Source: CAYUFB01 sp964444125 (GTDB lineage: Bacteria; Patescibacteriota; Dojkabacteria; B142; JAFGMG01). Taken from it: DNA of 31,968 nucleotides. The notes under the pieces are model-generated. The model ran no database searches, was not told the origin of the DNA, and was given only the letters and a program-made list of their open reading frames with translations. Position numbers and translations under genes: made by a program. Each line of letters starts with the position of its first letter. Position 1 is the stretch's first letter. The stretch is taken from the NCBI GenBank assembly GCA_964444125.1, contig CAYUFB010000012.1, positions 1 through 31,968 on the forward strand, given 5' to 3'. Below, one piece after another: positions 23,933 through 31,968 of the stretch.

Positions 23933-24331
23933 TTATGATGCTTTTTTGACTGATTCGTGTTGAAGTTTCATACCTTTGGAAATTACACCTTCAGCAATTT
24001 TTGTAGCTCTTTTTCCAATTCTTTGTCTCATGAAATAAATTTTAGATCTTCTAACCTTCCCTTTTCTGATAAATTCAATTTTTTTGATGTTTGGAGAATG
24101 TAGAGGAAATATCTTTTCTACTCCAATACCAGAACTTATTTTTCTGACTGTAAATGTCTCACGTAGCCCACTTTTCTTTTTGGCAAGAACAATACCCTTA
24201 AAAACCTGTATTCTGGATTTTTCTCCTTCCCGAATTAGATTATGTACAGCAATCGTATCTCCAACTTCAAATTGAGGGAAGTCGGTTTTGATCTGCTTGT
24301 TTTCAATTTTCTCTAAAGTTTTTGTGTTCAT
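23933..24331 (-). CDS. rplS: 50S ribosomal protein L19
   Basis: A 132-residue ribosomal protein located at the 30S-50S interface. The core is typical: FEVGDTIAVHNLIREGEKSRIQ, then FKGIVLAKKKSGLRETFTVRKIS, GVEKIFPLHSPNIKKIE and RRSKIYFMRQRIGKRATKI. An N-terminal extension of about 18 residues and a short C-terminal tail (KGMKLQHESVKKAS) go slightly beyond the usual 115 or so residues. It is transcribed between an XRE regulator and rnhB. A TACAAT about 25-30 bases before the ATG may be its own -10. Confidence 0.97.
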   Translation of the reverse strand: MNTKTLEKIENKQIKTDFPQFEVGDTIAVHNLIREGEKSRIQVFKGIVLAKKKSGLRETFTVRKISSGIGVEKIFPLHSPNIKKIEFIRKGKVRRSKIYFMRQRIGKRATKIAEGVISKGMKLQHESVKKAS

Positions 24332-24410
24332 AAGTATTTATTAATATCAAACGTGTAGAATTGTACAATATTTCGTCCGTAAATGCCAGTAATAAAGACT
24401 ATATATACAA

Positions 24411-24725
24411 TTAAATATCTAAATTAGTAGTTTGTGCCAGTGCCTTTATCTCTCTAAGTTCACGTCTTATGTCTCTGAGCATTATTTCTACGGCTCTAAG
24501 TCTTGCTGCAACCTTGTATTCTCTTGCATCGGCACCAACAAAATAGCCAATTGGTTTTTTTAGTAGTTCAGCAAGTTTTTGTAATTTATCGATTGGGGGA
24601 CTAATTCTGCCTGATTCGTATCCTGAAATAGTCTTATCGGATACACCTAAAGAAACTCCAACTTGCAGTTGAGATAGTTTGGCTTCCTCTCTAGCTTTTT
24701 TTATTCTTTCTGCTAATGATCCCAT
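24411..24725 (-). CDS. XRE-family helix-turn-helix regulator
   Basis: A 104-residue DNA-binding protein. Residues about 6-62 form a Cro/C1-type HTH: RIKKAREEAKLSQLQVG, then GVSDKTISGYESGRISPP and KLQKLAELLKKPIGYFVG. A charged helix from about 68 to 98 (AARLRAVEIMLRDIRRELREIKAL) may dimerise as a coiled coil. No sensor domain is present. It lies nine bases after recX and about 80 before rplS on the same strand, so it is probably part of the sppA-recX transcript. Its targets are unknown, and its position does not suggest a phage repressor. Confidence 0.9.
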   Translation of the reverse strand: MGSLAERIKKAREEAKLSQLQVGVSLGVSDKTISGYESGRISPPIDKLQKLAELLKKPIGYFVGADAREYKVAARLRAVEIMLRDIRRELREIKALAQTTNLDI

Positions 24726-24734
24726 AACAAAAAA

Positions 24735-25382
24735 TTAATAATTTATGCTTTTTAATACCTCAAAAATGCTATCAATTTTGAAGCCTTTGCGAGCTAAATA
24801 ATTGATTAATTTAATCTTGCGCTCTTTTTTAGATAGATTTTTGATTTTGCTTGTCCGCATTTTCTTTTCAATAATATTGCTAATAAGAGCCTTTTCGGTA
24901 TCATTATTAAACAAGTTATTAAGAATAGGCGAATAAGTTTCTTTGAGTATACCAAATTTAATTAATTTTTGCTCGATTTCTTTTTGGCTTTTGTTTCCTT
25001 TGGCAATCATTGACTCAATAATCCATTTGGCAAATTCATTGTCATCTAATAGTCCAATTGTATTAAGCTTGCCTATTACCTTGCTTATAGAAGTGTCAAA
25101 GATATTTGATTTGTATCTATTTGTTAATTTCCTTTGCAAGAATTCTCGAATTTCATGCTCACTTCTTCTTCGAATGTTTATATATTTCAGGCTTTGAGAA
25201 AGAGCATATTGATAGATATCGTATTTCTGGATTTGTTCAATTTCTTGAGTATCAATTTCTTTATCACTATATAAATGGTACTTGAGCAAAGTCGGTTCCT
25301 CGATAGAAAAGGAATACTTTCCATCAACAAAAACATTGACTCTATTTGAAGTTTTGGCACGCTCTAGTGAGGTTATCTTCAA
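24735..25382 (-). CDS. recX: Regulatory protein RecX
   Basis: A 215-residue all-helical protein of the RecX family, which binds RecA filaments and limits recombinase activity. The N-terminus shows a beta-hairpin (RVNVFVDGKYSFSIEEPTLLKYHL). The helical repeats then include LKYINIRRRSEHEIREFL, IGLLDDNEFAKWIIES and GNKSQKEIEQKLIKFGI, the characteristic RecX repeat units. The C-terminus ends KERKIKLINYLARKGFKID. It begins 3 bases after the stop of sppA and is followed by the XRE gene. recA itself is not in this window. Confidence 0.92.
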   Translation of the reverse strand: MKITSLERAKTSNRVNVFVDGKYSFSIEEPTLLKYHLYSDKEIDTQEIEQIQKYDIYQYALSQSLKYINIRRRSEHEIREFLQRKLTNRYKSNIFDTSISKVIGKLNTIGLLDDNEFAKWIIESMIAKGNKSQKEIEQKLIKFGILKETYSPILNNLFNNDTEKALISNIIEKKMRTSKIKNLSKKERKIKLINYLARKGFKIDSIFEVLKSINY

Positions 25383-25385
25383 TTT

Positions 25386-26363
25386 TTATTCTGGAAGATA
25401 ATACATATATATACCTGGCTCGCTGTATACTTTTTCGGTTACTTTTGTAAGTGGGTTAAGCTCTTTAGATACAAACATCCTAAAACTACTAAACGGATCT
25501 ATATATGAAGCATAGTGAACTATATGGGCATCTTCTATGCCAGCTTCCTTTTCAGCCACATTGATTGCTTCATTTAAGCCACCAAGAGAATCGACAAGTC
25601 CCAGATTTAGTGCTTCTGTGCCACTATAGATACTTCCATCCGCTATTTTGAGTAATTGCTCTCTTGGCATCCCTCGGCCATCAATGATTGTTTGGATAAA
25701 GCTTTCATAGTAATCATTAAGTACTTTTTCTAGTATAATCCTGTCTTTGCTACCAACTTGATCTATGTCTTTTAGGGTTTTCATATCAGAGTTTGTATTA
25801 GTGATTTGTATGACTTCAAGGCCAAGTTTTTCATAGAGTCCATCATATCTAATTACCTGGATAATCACTCCAATACTTCCGGTCAAAGTAGTTTCTGAAG
25901 CAATGATTTTATTTGCAGATGACGCGACATAATATCCACCAGATGTGGAACTCATCTCCATGAGCGCTACGACAGGCTTATCAGCTTTAACTTCCTTCAC
26001 TTTTTCTGAAATAATATGACTATCATAAACTGTCCCTCCTGGGGTATTAAGCCTAATGATTACGGCTTTTACATCTTCGTCATTTTTTGCCTTTTCAAGT
26101 TTAGCAATTATTAGATCAACCATATCTTTTTGACCACTTCCAAGTGGATCTTGACTGGAGGCTATTGTTCCTTCGATATCTATTACTGCAATTTTTTCAG
26201 TGTTCTTGCTCGATTGAATGTCTTTTTCTATTATTTCATTTGTAGTTGCTGTTGTTGCAAAAGAAACTGCGAATACCATGAAACACATAATACAGATACA
26301 GATAAGTATGAAGGGAAATAAAAGAAAAAAAATACCACCTATGATTGATCTTTGTTGTTTCAT
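25386..26363 (-). CDS. sppA: Signal peptide peptidase SppA (S49 family)
   Basis: A 325-residue membrane-anchored serine protease that clears signal peptides left after export. One N-terminal helix (about 8-35) is followed by the S49 domain: IDIEGTI, IRLNTPGGTVYDSHII and the nucleophile Ser141 in TSGGYYVA. The general base Lys lies in DMKTLKDI, at about K195 or K198 by comparison with Bacillus SppA. LTGSIGV is intact. The ORF is open to a start at 26420, but an extended -10 at 26399-26391 would place the transcript start near 26384. The ATG at 26363 is therefore chosen. It heads a sppA-recX-xre transcript. Confidence 0.94.
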   Translation of the reverse strand: MKQQRSIIGGIFFLLFPFILICICIMCFMVFAVSFATTATTNEIIEKDIQSSKNTEKIAVIDIEGTIASSQDPLGSGQKDMVDLIIAKLEKAKNDEDVKAVIIRLNTPGGTVYDSHIISEKVKEVKADKPVVALMEMSSTSGGYYVASSANKIIASETTLTGSIGVIIQVIRYDGLYEKLGLEVIQITNTNSDMKTLKDIDQVGSKDRIILEKVLNDYYESFIQTIIDGRGMPREQLLKIADGSIYSGTEALNLGLVDSLGGLNEAINVAEKEAGIEDAHIVHYASYIDPFSSFRMFVSKELNPLTKVTEKVYSEPGIYMYYLPE

Positions 26364-26390
26364 AAAGAAGTCATAAAAAATAAGAAATAA

Positions 26391-26399
26391 ATTATAGCA
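26391..26399 (-). promoter_or_regulatory. Extended -10 promoter (TGCTATAAT) of sppA
   Basis: A perfect TGnTATAAT element on the minus strand predicts a start near 26384 and a leader of about 21 nt to ATG 26363. It decides the start codon of sppA. Confidence 0.65.
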
Positions 26400-26413
26400 T
26401 TTATGATTCGAAG

Positions 26414-26442
26414 CTGACATACTTCAATCAATACTGTAAAAT
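26414..26442 (+). promoter_or_regulatory. Promoter of the tandem-GT4 gene
   Basis: CTGACA (26414-26419) and TAAAAT (26437-26442) are separated by 17 bp. The predicted start at about 26448-26450 is next to ATG 26451, so the mRNA should be essentially leaderless. The -35 region lies about where the divergent sppA promoter would need its own -35. Confidence 0.5.
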
Positions 26443-26450
26443 AAGGCGAT

Positions 26451-28517
26451 ATGAAGTTAATAGTTGATTATTCTACAAATCTTGAAGGTTCATTTGAAAA
26501 ATATAGGCAAAACATTGCTTATCAACTTTCATTGAACAATGACCTTTATAAGTACCATGCAAAGGGACTAACGCCTTTTACTCAAAATATTGTTTCAACA
26601 AAAACTGGAATCTTTCACAGAAATAAAACAAAAACAATTGAGAAAAATAGATTTGACGCATATATCTCTTTCGGCGCTCACAAAAATAAACTAGCAGACA
26701 AAATTCCATCTTACATATTTATCGAACCAATGATTGCAAGATATTTGTATAAGGATGAAAAAAGAAAAATTCGAAAAATACTTGGGAAATTAACTGACTT
26801 TAAAGGAATAATAGTCAGGAGTGAATATTTAAAATTAATTTTGGTAAATCAATACAATATTGAGAAAGAAAGGATAATAGTGACTCAGCAGGGTTTGAAT
26901 TTTGATTTTTTGAATAACAATATTGATAATGACGAAAGAAATGTCCGAAGAGTATTGACTATCTATCAGATAACCAAACCGTACATATATATTAGTGGTG
27001 ATTTGGATGAATACAATGCGGTCGATAAATTTATGGAGGCGTTTCGTGATATTCATCAGAAGTATCCTGAAGTTAAACTTGTTATAGCAAGCCCTGATTT
27101 CAAGATTGGATGGGATAATAAACCTCAACCCCAGAATAAAGCAGCAGCAAAAATTTTGGAATTAGTAGAGGACTATAAAATCTTTCGAAAAGTTGTTTTT
27201 GCTGGAAACATAGATATAAATCATCTACCTGTGGTAGTTTCAAATGCCAAAATTTTTGCTGACGTACATACCAGAAAATTCTATAGTACTGCTTTAGTTG
27301 AGGCCATTGCTTCAAAAGTTCCAATCATTGTTGGAGATGCTCCTGTACTCAAAGAAATTGCTCAAAATGCTTGTATAGCAGTTAGTGCCAAATCGATTGA
27401 TTCGATTACAAATGCAATGAAAGAAATTTTATCTAATGATGATATCGATAGTAAACTTAGAGTTAGATGCACAACTCGAATTGAGTATTTCTCATGGAGC
27501 AAAACTGCAAATATTATTGGTGATAGAATTAAATATGATCAAAGAAATAGAGCAAAACGAAAAGCATTAATTATTCAAGAAAAGCTAGATAAAATATACC
27601 CGGCAGAGTATCTAAAGCATCAATTAGAAATTGATTATTATGAAAAGCCTTCACGTCCTAATCAGAAGGATTTTCTTTCTCTATTAAGCATGATTAGGCA
27701 TTATGATGTTATCGTTTGGGCAGATAAGCTCAATATTATAGTATTTATATTAATTAGGCTTGTCTTTTTGAAGAAAGCTTTTGTGACGATTTATCCAAGC
27801 AAGAAATCAGCACTTAAGAAAACAAGATTTCTAGCATTCAAAAGCTACCTAGACTTCAAATCTAGAATAGGGATATTTCGTCTGTTATCCAAAGAGGTGA
27901 TTATTAACAATCATTATGTGTATCGAAAACTCACCAATAGTATATATGCAAGCAAATCTAAATATAAATATTATCCTGAGATCTTAAGACCTGAACTTAA
28001 GACCATAGATAAGACGTCCCTGAAAGAGATGTATAGTCTCAAAAATTACATAACAATTACTTTGCGAATCAACAATCGAAATACGATAAATGAGACGCTT
28101 CTTGAGCAATTGGGCAAAATCAAAAATATAAAAGTACTTTTATTTCAAGACATTCATGCTGATTCGAATTCCAAAAAGATTATCGATCTAGAAAAGTCCA
28201 AACTTTTTGAGGCTTTGGCAAATAGCAAGATATTTATTGATTTATCAAATGAACTATCTGAAAGAGAACTATTGTCTGCTATGTATCTAAAAAATGTATG
28301 TTTTTTAGAGGAAAGTAATGCTTCAAAATGGTTGATACACCATGGAGTGAATGGTTTTATGAACAAAAAATTAAGTGCAAAAAAACAAATGGAATTAATT
28401 AAATTATTGATCACAAACAAGGAGTACTTAAATGATATTAGAAAGGTTAACTATACCAATGCATTGCAATTTTCTAAAGACAGTGTATTATCGAAATTAG
28501 ATTTAGATATTAATTAA
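26451..28517 (+). CDS. Tandem GT4-like glycosyltransferase (two GT-B units)
   Basis: A 688-residue protein. The first half (about 1-365) is a GT4-type GT-B enzyme: an N-terminal domain, then TQQGLNFDF, YIYISGDLDEYNAVDKFMEAF, KVVFAGNI and a donor site with TALVEAIASKVPIIVGDAPVLKEIA. The second half (about 370-688) looks like another, more diverged GT-B unit. It has a nucleotide-domain-like stretch (NYITITLRINNRN), then FIDLSNELSERELLSAMYLKNVCFLEES and a HHGVNGFM end. The glycine-rich loops of the second unit are eroded, so it may bind without catalysis. There is no membrane helix. It is five bases from the membrane GT2 gene and probably acts with it in surface polysaccharide assembly. Confidence 0.8.
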   Translation: MKLIVDYSTNLEGSFEKYRQNIAYQLSLNNDLYKYHAKGLTPFTQNIVSTKTGIFHRNKTKTIEKNRFDAYISFGAHKNKLADKIPSYIFIEPMIARYLYKDEKRKIRKILGKLTDFKGIIVRSEYLKLILVNQYNIEKERIIVTQQGLNFDFLNNNIDNDERNVRRVLTIYQITKPYIYISGDLDEYNAVDKFMEAFRDIHQKYPEVKLVIASPDFKIGWDNKPQPQNKAAAKILELVEDYKIFRKVVFAGNIDINHLPVVVSNAKIFADVHTRKFYSTALVEAIASKVPIIVGDAPVLKEIAQNACIAVSAKSIDSITNAMKEILSNDDIDSKLRVRCTTRIEYFSWSKTANIIGDRIKYDQRNRAKRKALIIQEKLDKIYPAEYLKHQLEIDYYEKPSRPNQKDFLSLLSMIRHYDVIVWADKLNIIVFILIRLVFLKKAFVTIYPSKKSALKKTRFLAFKSYLDFKSRIGIFRLLSKEVIINNHYVYRKLTNSIYASKSKYKYYPEILRPELKTIDKTSLKEMYSLKNYITITLRINNRNTINETLLEQLGKIKNIKVLLFQDIHADSNSKKIIDLEKSKLFEALANSKIFIDLSNELSERELLSAMYLKNVCFLEESNASKWLIHHGVNGFMNKKLSAKKQMELIKLLITNKEYLNDIRKVNYTNALQFSKDSVLSKLDLDIN

Positions 28518-28522
28518 TAAAA

Positions 28523-30238
28523 GTGGTTGAACTCAAGTTTGAAAAGACAAGATCGGATAGATTTTTTGAAAAAATTCCACCTATTGTGACATTGTCATTG
28601 ATACTTTTTCCTGTTGTTGGAAGTTTTTTTATACCTCAAGTTGTGGCAATTTTTGTCATTTTATTTAATGTGTTTTTTTTGTATAGATCAATAGCTTTCA
28701 CTATTCAATTCGCACTAGGGACAATTTTTTTGCGGCAAGCAGAGCAGATTGACTGGCAGGCAAAAGTTGAAGGTCTATCAGATATAGAAAAAGAGATTAA
28801 GTCATTGAGGGATTCTTTAAACACCATAAAAAAACTCAGTTACAAAGATACTAGAGATAGTTTGGCTATTAAATATAGGCATCCGCATTACAAAGATGTT
28901 TTCAAACTACCTTGGGTTATGCAAGTTGCGATATTTCGATGGGAGAAATTCAAGACAGTTAATTTCATCAGATCCGAAATATCAAAGTTATCAGAAATAA
29001 AAGACAATTTAAATTTCAATTGGCACCAGATCAATCATGTAATTATGATACCTCATGCTAAAGAGCCCTTACAGGTATTAGATAATACCTTATCGGAGAT
29101 TGCAAAGCAGACTTTTCCTCTCAAGCAGATTCATTTAGTGCTTGGTGCCGAAGCACGTGATGAAGAAGGGTATGAAAAGTCCGTTCAGCTACAAAAAAAA
29201 TATGGCAAGATCTTTGGTAATATTTGGGTTACAAATCATGTTTTAAAAGAAGATGAAATCGTTGGGAAATCATCAAATATGGCCCATGCTGGTCGTGAAG
29301 CAGTCAAAGAGATCATGAAACTTGGTTGGGATTTGTCCAAGACAACAGTTACAAGCTGTGATGCAGATTCCAGGTTACCAAAAGAATATTTCTCATATTT
29401 GACTTATGAATACGTGACAAGATTCGAAAGTAAGTATAAATTTTTTACCGGTGCGATACTATTGTATGCCAATATATGGAGATTAGATCCTATTGCTAGA
29501 GTCCGAAATTCATTATCAAGTATGTTTAATGTCGGCAAACTTGTCAGGCCCGACAAGCTCATACCTTTTTCCACATATACAACATCGTTTTGGTTGGTTG
29601 ATCAGATAGGTTATTGGACTCCGTGGGTTACTCCAGAAGATTTTCATTTATTTTTCAAATCCAGTTTTCACTTCCCACATAAAGTATCTACTATCCCATT
29701 ATTTACAAAAATCTATGTCGATGCCGCAGAGGGTGACACTTATGTTGAATCTTTCAAAAACAATTATATGCAATCAAGACGTTGGCAATGGGGAGTATCT
29801 GACGATGGCTGGATGATCAAAAACATGGTGATGAATATTGGTAAGTACTCGTTTATGGTTTATTATAGAGGGATCCACGTTTTAGTAGATCATATACTAG
29901 CTCCATCATCAGCATTTCTTTTGATGTTAGGGGCGAATTTACCTCCTTTACTAAATGCCAGATTTGGGGGGCAGGTTTTTGGTGCTAAGTTGCCAGGAAT
30001 TTCAGAGACAATTCTTCAAATTACCTTCTTATCGTTTATTGTAGCAATATTTTTTGATTATTTAGTCAAGCCAAAACGTGATGGGGTATCACTATTAAGG
30101 AAGATTGTCACCCCTTTTGAATTTATCATAAATCCAATAGTAGGTTTGACTCTAACTTCTATCCCAGGCATTGAAGCACATACTAGGTTACTTTTTGGAA
30201 AGTATCTGGAATATTACATAACGAAGAAGAAAGCATGA
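28523..30238 (+). CDS. Membrane GT2 glycosyltransferase (cellulose-synthase-like)
   Basis: A 571-residue processive-type GT2 enzyme. Two N-terminal membrane helices (about 20-66) are followed by a cytoplasmic catalytic domain. It has INHVIMIPHAKEP at the start of the nucleotide fold, SCDADSR with D280 and D282 as the DxD metal site, and TPEDFHLF with the general-base acidic pair. The product-binding motif is QSRRW at 417-421. Further membrane helices lie near 445-475 and 490-515. Such proteins polymerise or transfer sugars at the membrane from sugar nucleotides. The start is GTG at 28523, five bases after the tandem-GT4 gene. It ends with TGA, which supports standard code use. Confidence 0.88.
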   Translation: MVELKFEKTRSDRFFEKIPPIVTLSLILFPVVGSFFIPQVVAIFVILFNVFFLYRSIAFTIQFALGTIFLRQAEQIDWQAKVEGLSDIEKEIKSLRDSLNTIKKLSYKDTRDSLAIKYRHPHYKDVFKLPWVMQVAIFRWEKFKTVNFIRSEISKLSEIKDNLNFNWHQINHVIMIPHAKEPLQVLDNTLSEIAKQTFPLKQIHLVLGAEARDEEGYEKSVQLQKKYGKIFGNIWVTNHVLKEDEIVGKSSNMAHAGREAVKEIMKLGWDLSKTTVTSCDADSRLPKEYFSYLTYEYVTRFESKYKFFTGAILLYANIWRLDPIARVRNSLSSMFNVGKLVRPDKLIPFSTYTTSFWLVDQIGYWTPWVTPEDFHLFFKSSFHFPHKVSTIPLFTKIYVDAAEGDTYVESFKNNYMQSRRWQWGVSDDGWMIKNMVMNIGKYSFMVYYRGIHVLVDHILAPSSAFLLMLGANLPPLLNARFGGQVFGAKLPGISETILQITFLSFIVAIFFDYLVKPKRDGVSLLRKIVTPFEFIINPIVGLTLTSIPGIEAHTRLLFGKYLEYYITKKKA

Positions 30239-30240
30239 GA

Positions 30241-30358
30241 TGAGTAGCGAGTTTTGAACATTGAGCTTTGAGCATTGGGTTATGAGCATTAAGTAATGAG
30301 TAATGAGTTAGGAGTTGTGAGTTGTGAGTACTAAACACTCAAGACTCACTGCTCACTA
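30241..30358 (+). repeat. Heptamer array B: TGAGNNN units then CTCANNN units
   Basis: Thirteen units in exact 7-nt phase run from 30241 to 30331: eight are TGAG and five are one-base variants (CGAG, TGAA, TGGG, TAAG, GGAG). Three CTCA units follow at 30338, 30345 and 30352. The array fills the entire gap between two convergent genes, from two bases after one stop to the base before the other. The same unit and order occur in array A about 9 kb away. Confidence 0.85.
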
Positions 30359-31084
30359 CTAGGTTTTTCGCAGTTTCCACGTATTGATAAGTGCCTCTTT
30401 GAAGATGTTGCCGGAAAACTTGGACTTGCCATAAGTTCTATCATGAAAATGAATAGGGATTTCAGTATACCTGAAGCCCTTCGACTTAGCTCGTTGTTTC
30501 ATTTCTATTTGGAAAGAGTATCCATTACTTCTTATTTGGTCCAAATCAATTGCTTCTAGTACTTCTCGTTTGTAGCCATTAAACCCTCCTGTATAATCAC
30601 GAATACCAAGACCTAAGATGATCCTGGCATATAAGTTGCCACCTGCACTTATAAGTTTTCGATCTATGCTCCATTTTGGAAGTTTGCCACCTTTGATGTA
30701 TCTTGAGCCAATTACAAAATCAGTAAGTTTCAAACTTTTTAACATTTCTCTTATAGTTAATGGATCATGAGAGAGATCAGCATCCATTTGAAAAATAATA
30801 TCTGATTTTTCTTCAATTGCTTGCTTGAACCCTGCGATGTAGGCTGTCCCAAGTCCAAGTTTTCCAGCTCTTTTTATGTATTTAATCTCAAAACGAAATA
30901 CGCTTTTCAATTTGTCTATTCCTTTTGTTGTTTGATCTGGAGAATTATCGTCAATAAACAGAACCTTAAGCAGGTAATCATTTTGGATCGATTTGTGCAA
31001 TAAATTTATTTTATCAAGCAAGGGAGCAAGATTCTCCTTTTCGTTATATGTTGGAATTATTATGTGTATTATTTTTTTATTCAT
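30359..31084 (-). CDS. Dpm1-like polyprenol-phosphate mannosyltransferase (GT2)
   Basis: A 241-residue GT2 enzyme. It shows IIPTYNEKENLAPLL at the N-terminus, FIDDNSPDQT for nucleotide binding and FQMDADLSHDP with the DxD metal site. The family signature continues through DFVIGSRYIKGGKLPKW and GIRDYTGGFNGYKREVL. It has no C-terminal membrane helices, like the short soluble Dpm1 class. It should load mannose or a related sugar onto a polyprenyl phosphate. The upstream GT39-like membrane protein, whose end overlaps this start by eight bases, is the expected user of that lipid-linked sugar. The exact sugar is not determined. Confidence 0.92.
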   Translation of the reverse strand: MNKKIIHIIIPTYNEKENLAPLLDKINLLHKSIQNDYLLKVLFIDDNSPDQTTKGIDKLKSVFRFEIKYIKRAGKLGLGTAYIAGFKQAIEEKSDIIFQMDADLSHDPLTIREMLKSLKLTDFVIGSRYIKGGKLPKWSIDRKLISAGGNLYARIILGLGIRDYTGGFNGYKREVLEAIDLDQIRSNGYSFQIEMKQRAKSKGFRYTEIPIHFHDRTYGKSKFSGNIFKEALINTWKLRKT

Positions 31085-31968
31085 TAATTTTTTGCCATAA
31101 CTCTAAGTGTAGACTTCCATTATAATCATTTTTGAATTCTTTTTCATAGTCACCATTGGTTAGCGCAGTTTTCATATTGTCTTTTTCTCCCCAAAGATAG
31201 ATCACCCAGACTCTATTGTATCCGCTGATTTCAGATCTTCGATAATAATCTTCTTCTTCAAGCACAGCTAAGCCTTCAAAATATGGAAGTTCATCGTTTG
31301 GATTGTAAACATAATTGGGTAGCTTAGAGTACACTTCGAAAGCGTGATGCGTGAAGGCGTTTGGATGAATTATCAAGTCTCCTTCCTGAAAATCTATATC
31401 TTCAATCAAGCTTCTTGTGTCTGCTTTTTTGGTTACTAAATTGTCCCTATAATCTAGATACATCATTGTTGGGGCGATCAGGAAGATAAATATCACGAAA
31501 TATTTCAAGTATTTGTTATTTATTTCAAATATTTCTCGAGATAGGATGATAATCAATCCTGGTATCAAGTACATCAAATATCTGATATAGAAAAACGAAG
31601 TTTTGATTGAATAAAGAAATACCCAGATGATATTCAATAAGAACCATTTGGTTTCAAATGTGGTAGCTTTTGTGTTTGTTGACTTGGCTATTGAGATAAT
31701 TAATAAACTAGCAATTATTATGGAATATATTGCAATGAAAATAACTGTAAACAACGAATATCCATAGATATTGTTTTCTCCGATGATAAATTGTCCCATT
31801 GCTTGAAGGCTATCAGGGATAGGATGAAAAACGAGCCAAAAGCCCTCATCTGATACTGTGTCTACTTGTTTAAGTAAAATCATAAACCAGGGCAAATATC
31901 CAAGTCCAGCAATGAAATAGGTGATCAATATTTTCTTAAATCTTTTGATCTCCTGGATAAATATCTTT
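31077..31968 (-). CDS. GT39/ArnT-like membrane glycosyltransferase, C-terminal part (cut by window edge)
   Basis: The reading frame is open to the last base of the window, and the TTG at 31928 is an internal Leu, so the gene begins outside. At least 297 residues are visible. They hold about six membrane helices, including YFIAGLGYLPWFMILL, LFTVIFIAIYSIIIASLLII, WFLLNIIWVFLYSI, FFYIRYLMYLIPGLIIIL and YFVIFIFLIAPTMMYL. A final extracytoplasmic domain of about 110 residues follows (LIHPNAFTHHAFEVYSKLP, RVWVIYLWGEKD). This is the C-terminal layout of lipid-linked-sugar-using GT-C enzymes. The overlap with the Dpm1-like gene supports that role. The catalytic N-terminal loop is not seen, so substrate and family remain tentative. 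Confidence 0.75.
   Translation of the reverse strand, partial: KIFIQEIKRFKKILITYFIAGLGYLPWFMILLKQVDTVSDEGFWLVFHPIPDSLQAMGQFIIGENNIYGYSLFTVIFIAIYSIIIASLLIISIAKSTNTKATTFETKWFLLNIIWVFLYSIKTSFFYIRYLMYLIPGLIIILSREIFEINNKYLKYFVIFIFLIAPTMMYLDYRDNLVTKKADTRSLIEDIDFQEGDLIIHPNAFTHHAFEVYSKLPNYVYNPNDELPYFEGLAVLEEEDYYRRSEISGYNRVWVIYLWGEKDNMKTALTNGDYEKEFKNDYNGSLHLELWQKINE

Noticed and set aside
26364..26420. Longer sppA with start at 26420
   Set aside because: It lies upstream of the transcript start predicted from the extended -10 at 26399-26391. The short form begins with a normal basic N-terminus.
1..31968. Recoded genetic code (TGA as Gly, as in Gracilibacteria/Absconditabacteria)
   Set aside because: Full-length conserved proteins need no TGA readthrough, and TGA ends the GT2 gene at 30236-30238.
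1..31968. tRNA or rRNA genes in the gaps
   Set aside because: The intergenic stretches are short and AT-rich. I saw no cloverleaf arms or TTCRANNC-like T-loop in a plausible setting, though a covariance-model scan was not possible.

Overview
This is an AT-rich, gene-dense bacterial chromosome segment. Most genes start close behind A/T-rich promoter sequence with no obvious Shine-Dalgarno site. The content suggests a Candidate Phyla Radiation (Patescibacteria) bacterium: compact housekeeping genes (gatCAB, recJ, glyA, folD, rnhB, rplS, recX, sppA) lie among large secreted surface proteins and several glycosyltransferases. That placement is an inference from gene style; no rRNA or other phylogenetic marker was analysed. 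The standard code fits: TGA ends one gene at 30236-30238 and no gene is broken at TGA.

Regions from left to right. (1) 1-900: the 3' end of an unrecognised gene with its terminator, then a SanA/YdcF-like (DUF218) membrane protein. (2) 900-4270: a gatC-gatA-gatB operon for the tRNA-dependent amidotransferase. (3) 4300-7250: a complete diversity-generating retroelement (DGR). It has a membrane-anchored Lcl/DUF1566 C-type-lectin-like target protein with a C-terminal variable repeat (VR), a hairpin, a template repeat (TR) with its own candidate promoter, and an Avd-like protein and a DGR reverse transcriptase on the opposite strand. (4) 7296-13318: a giant fibronectin-III surface protein, a MacB-like ABC transporter and a small secreted anchored protein. 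(5) 13387-19207: recJ, a DUF2085 membrane protein and glyA, then a convergent GT4 glycosyltransferase and folD. (6) 19351-23264: a polytopic membrane protein, a heptamer repeat array, and a Cys-rich/DUF11 surface protein with an LPATG motif. (7) 26363-23261 (minus): sppA-recX-xre, rplS, rnhB. (8) 26451-31968: a surface-glycan cluster with a tandem GT4, a membrane GT2, a second heptamer array, a Dpm1-like GT2 and a partial GT39-like membrane protein.

The highlight is the DGR. TR (5558-5670) and VR (5141-5253) align over 113 bases without gaps. They differ at 14 positions, and every one is an adenine in TR. Eight AAY (Asn) codons of TR have been rewritten in the target, several in an alternating pattern. 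Because the adenines lie on the plus strand, the template RNA must be made from the plus strand, opposite to the RT-avd transcript. A TGGACA-N16-TATAAT promoter sits so that transcription would begin at the first bases of TR. A second novelty is a strictly 7-nt-phased TGAGNNN/CTCANNN inverted array found at two intergenic sites.
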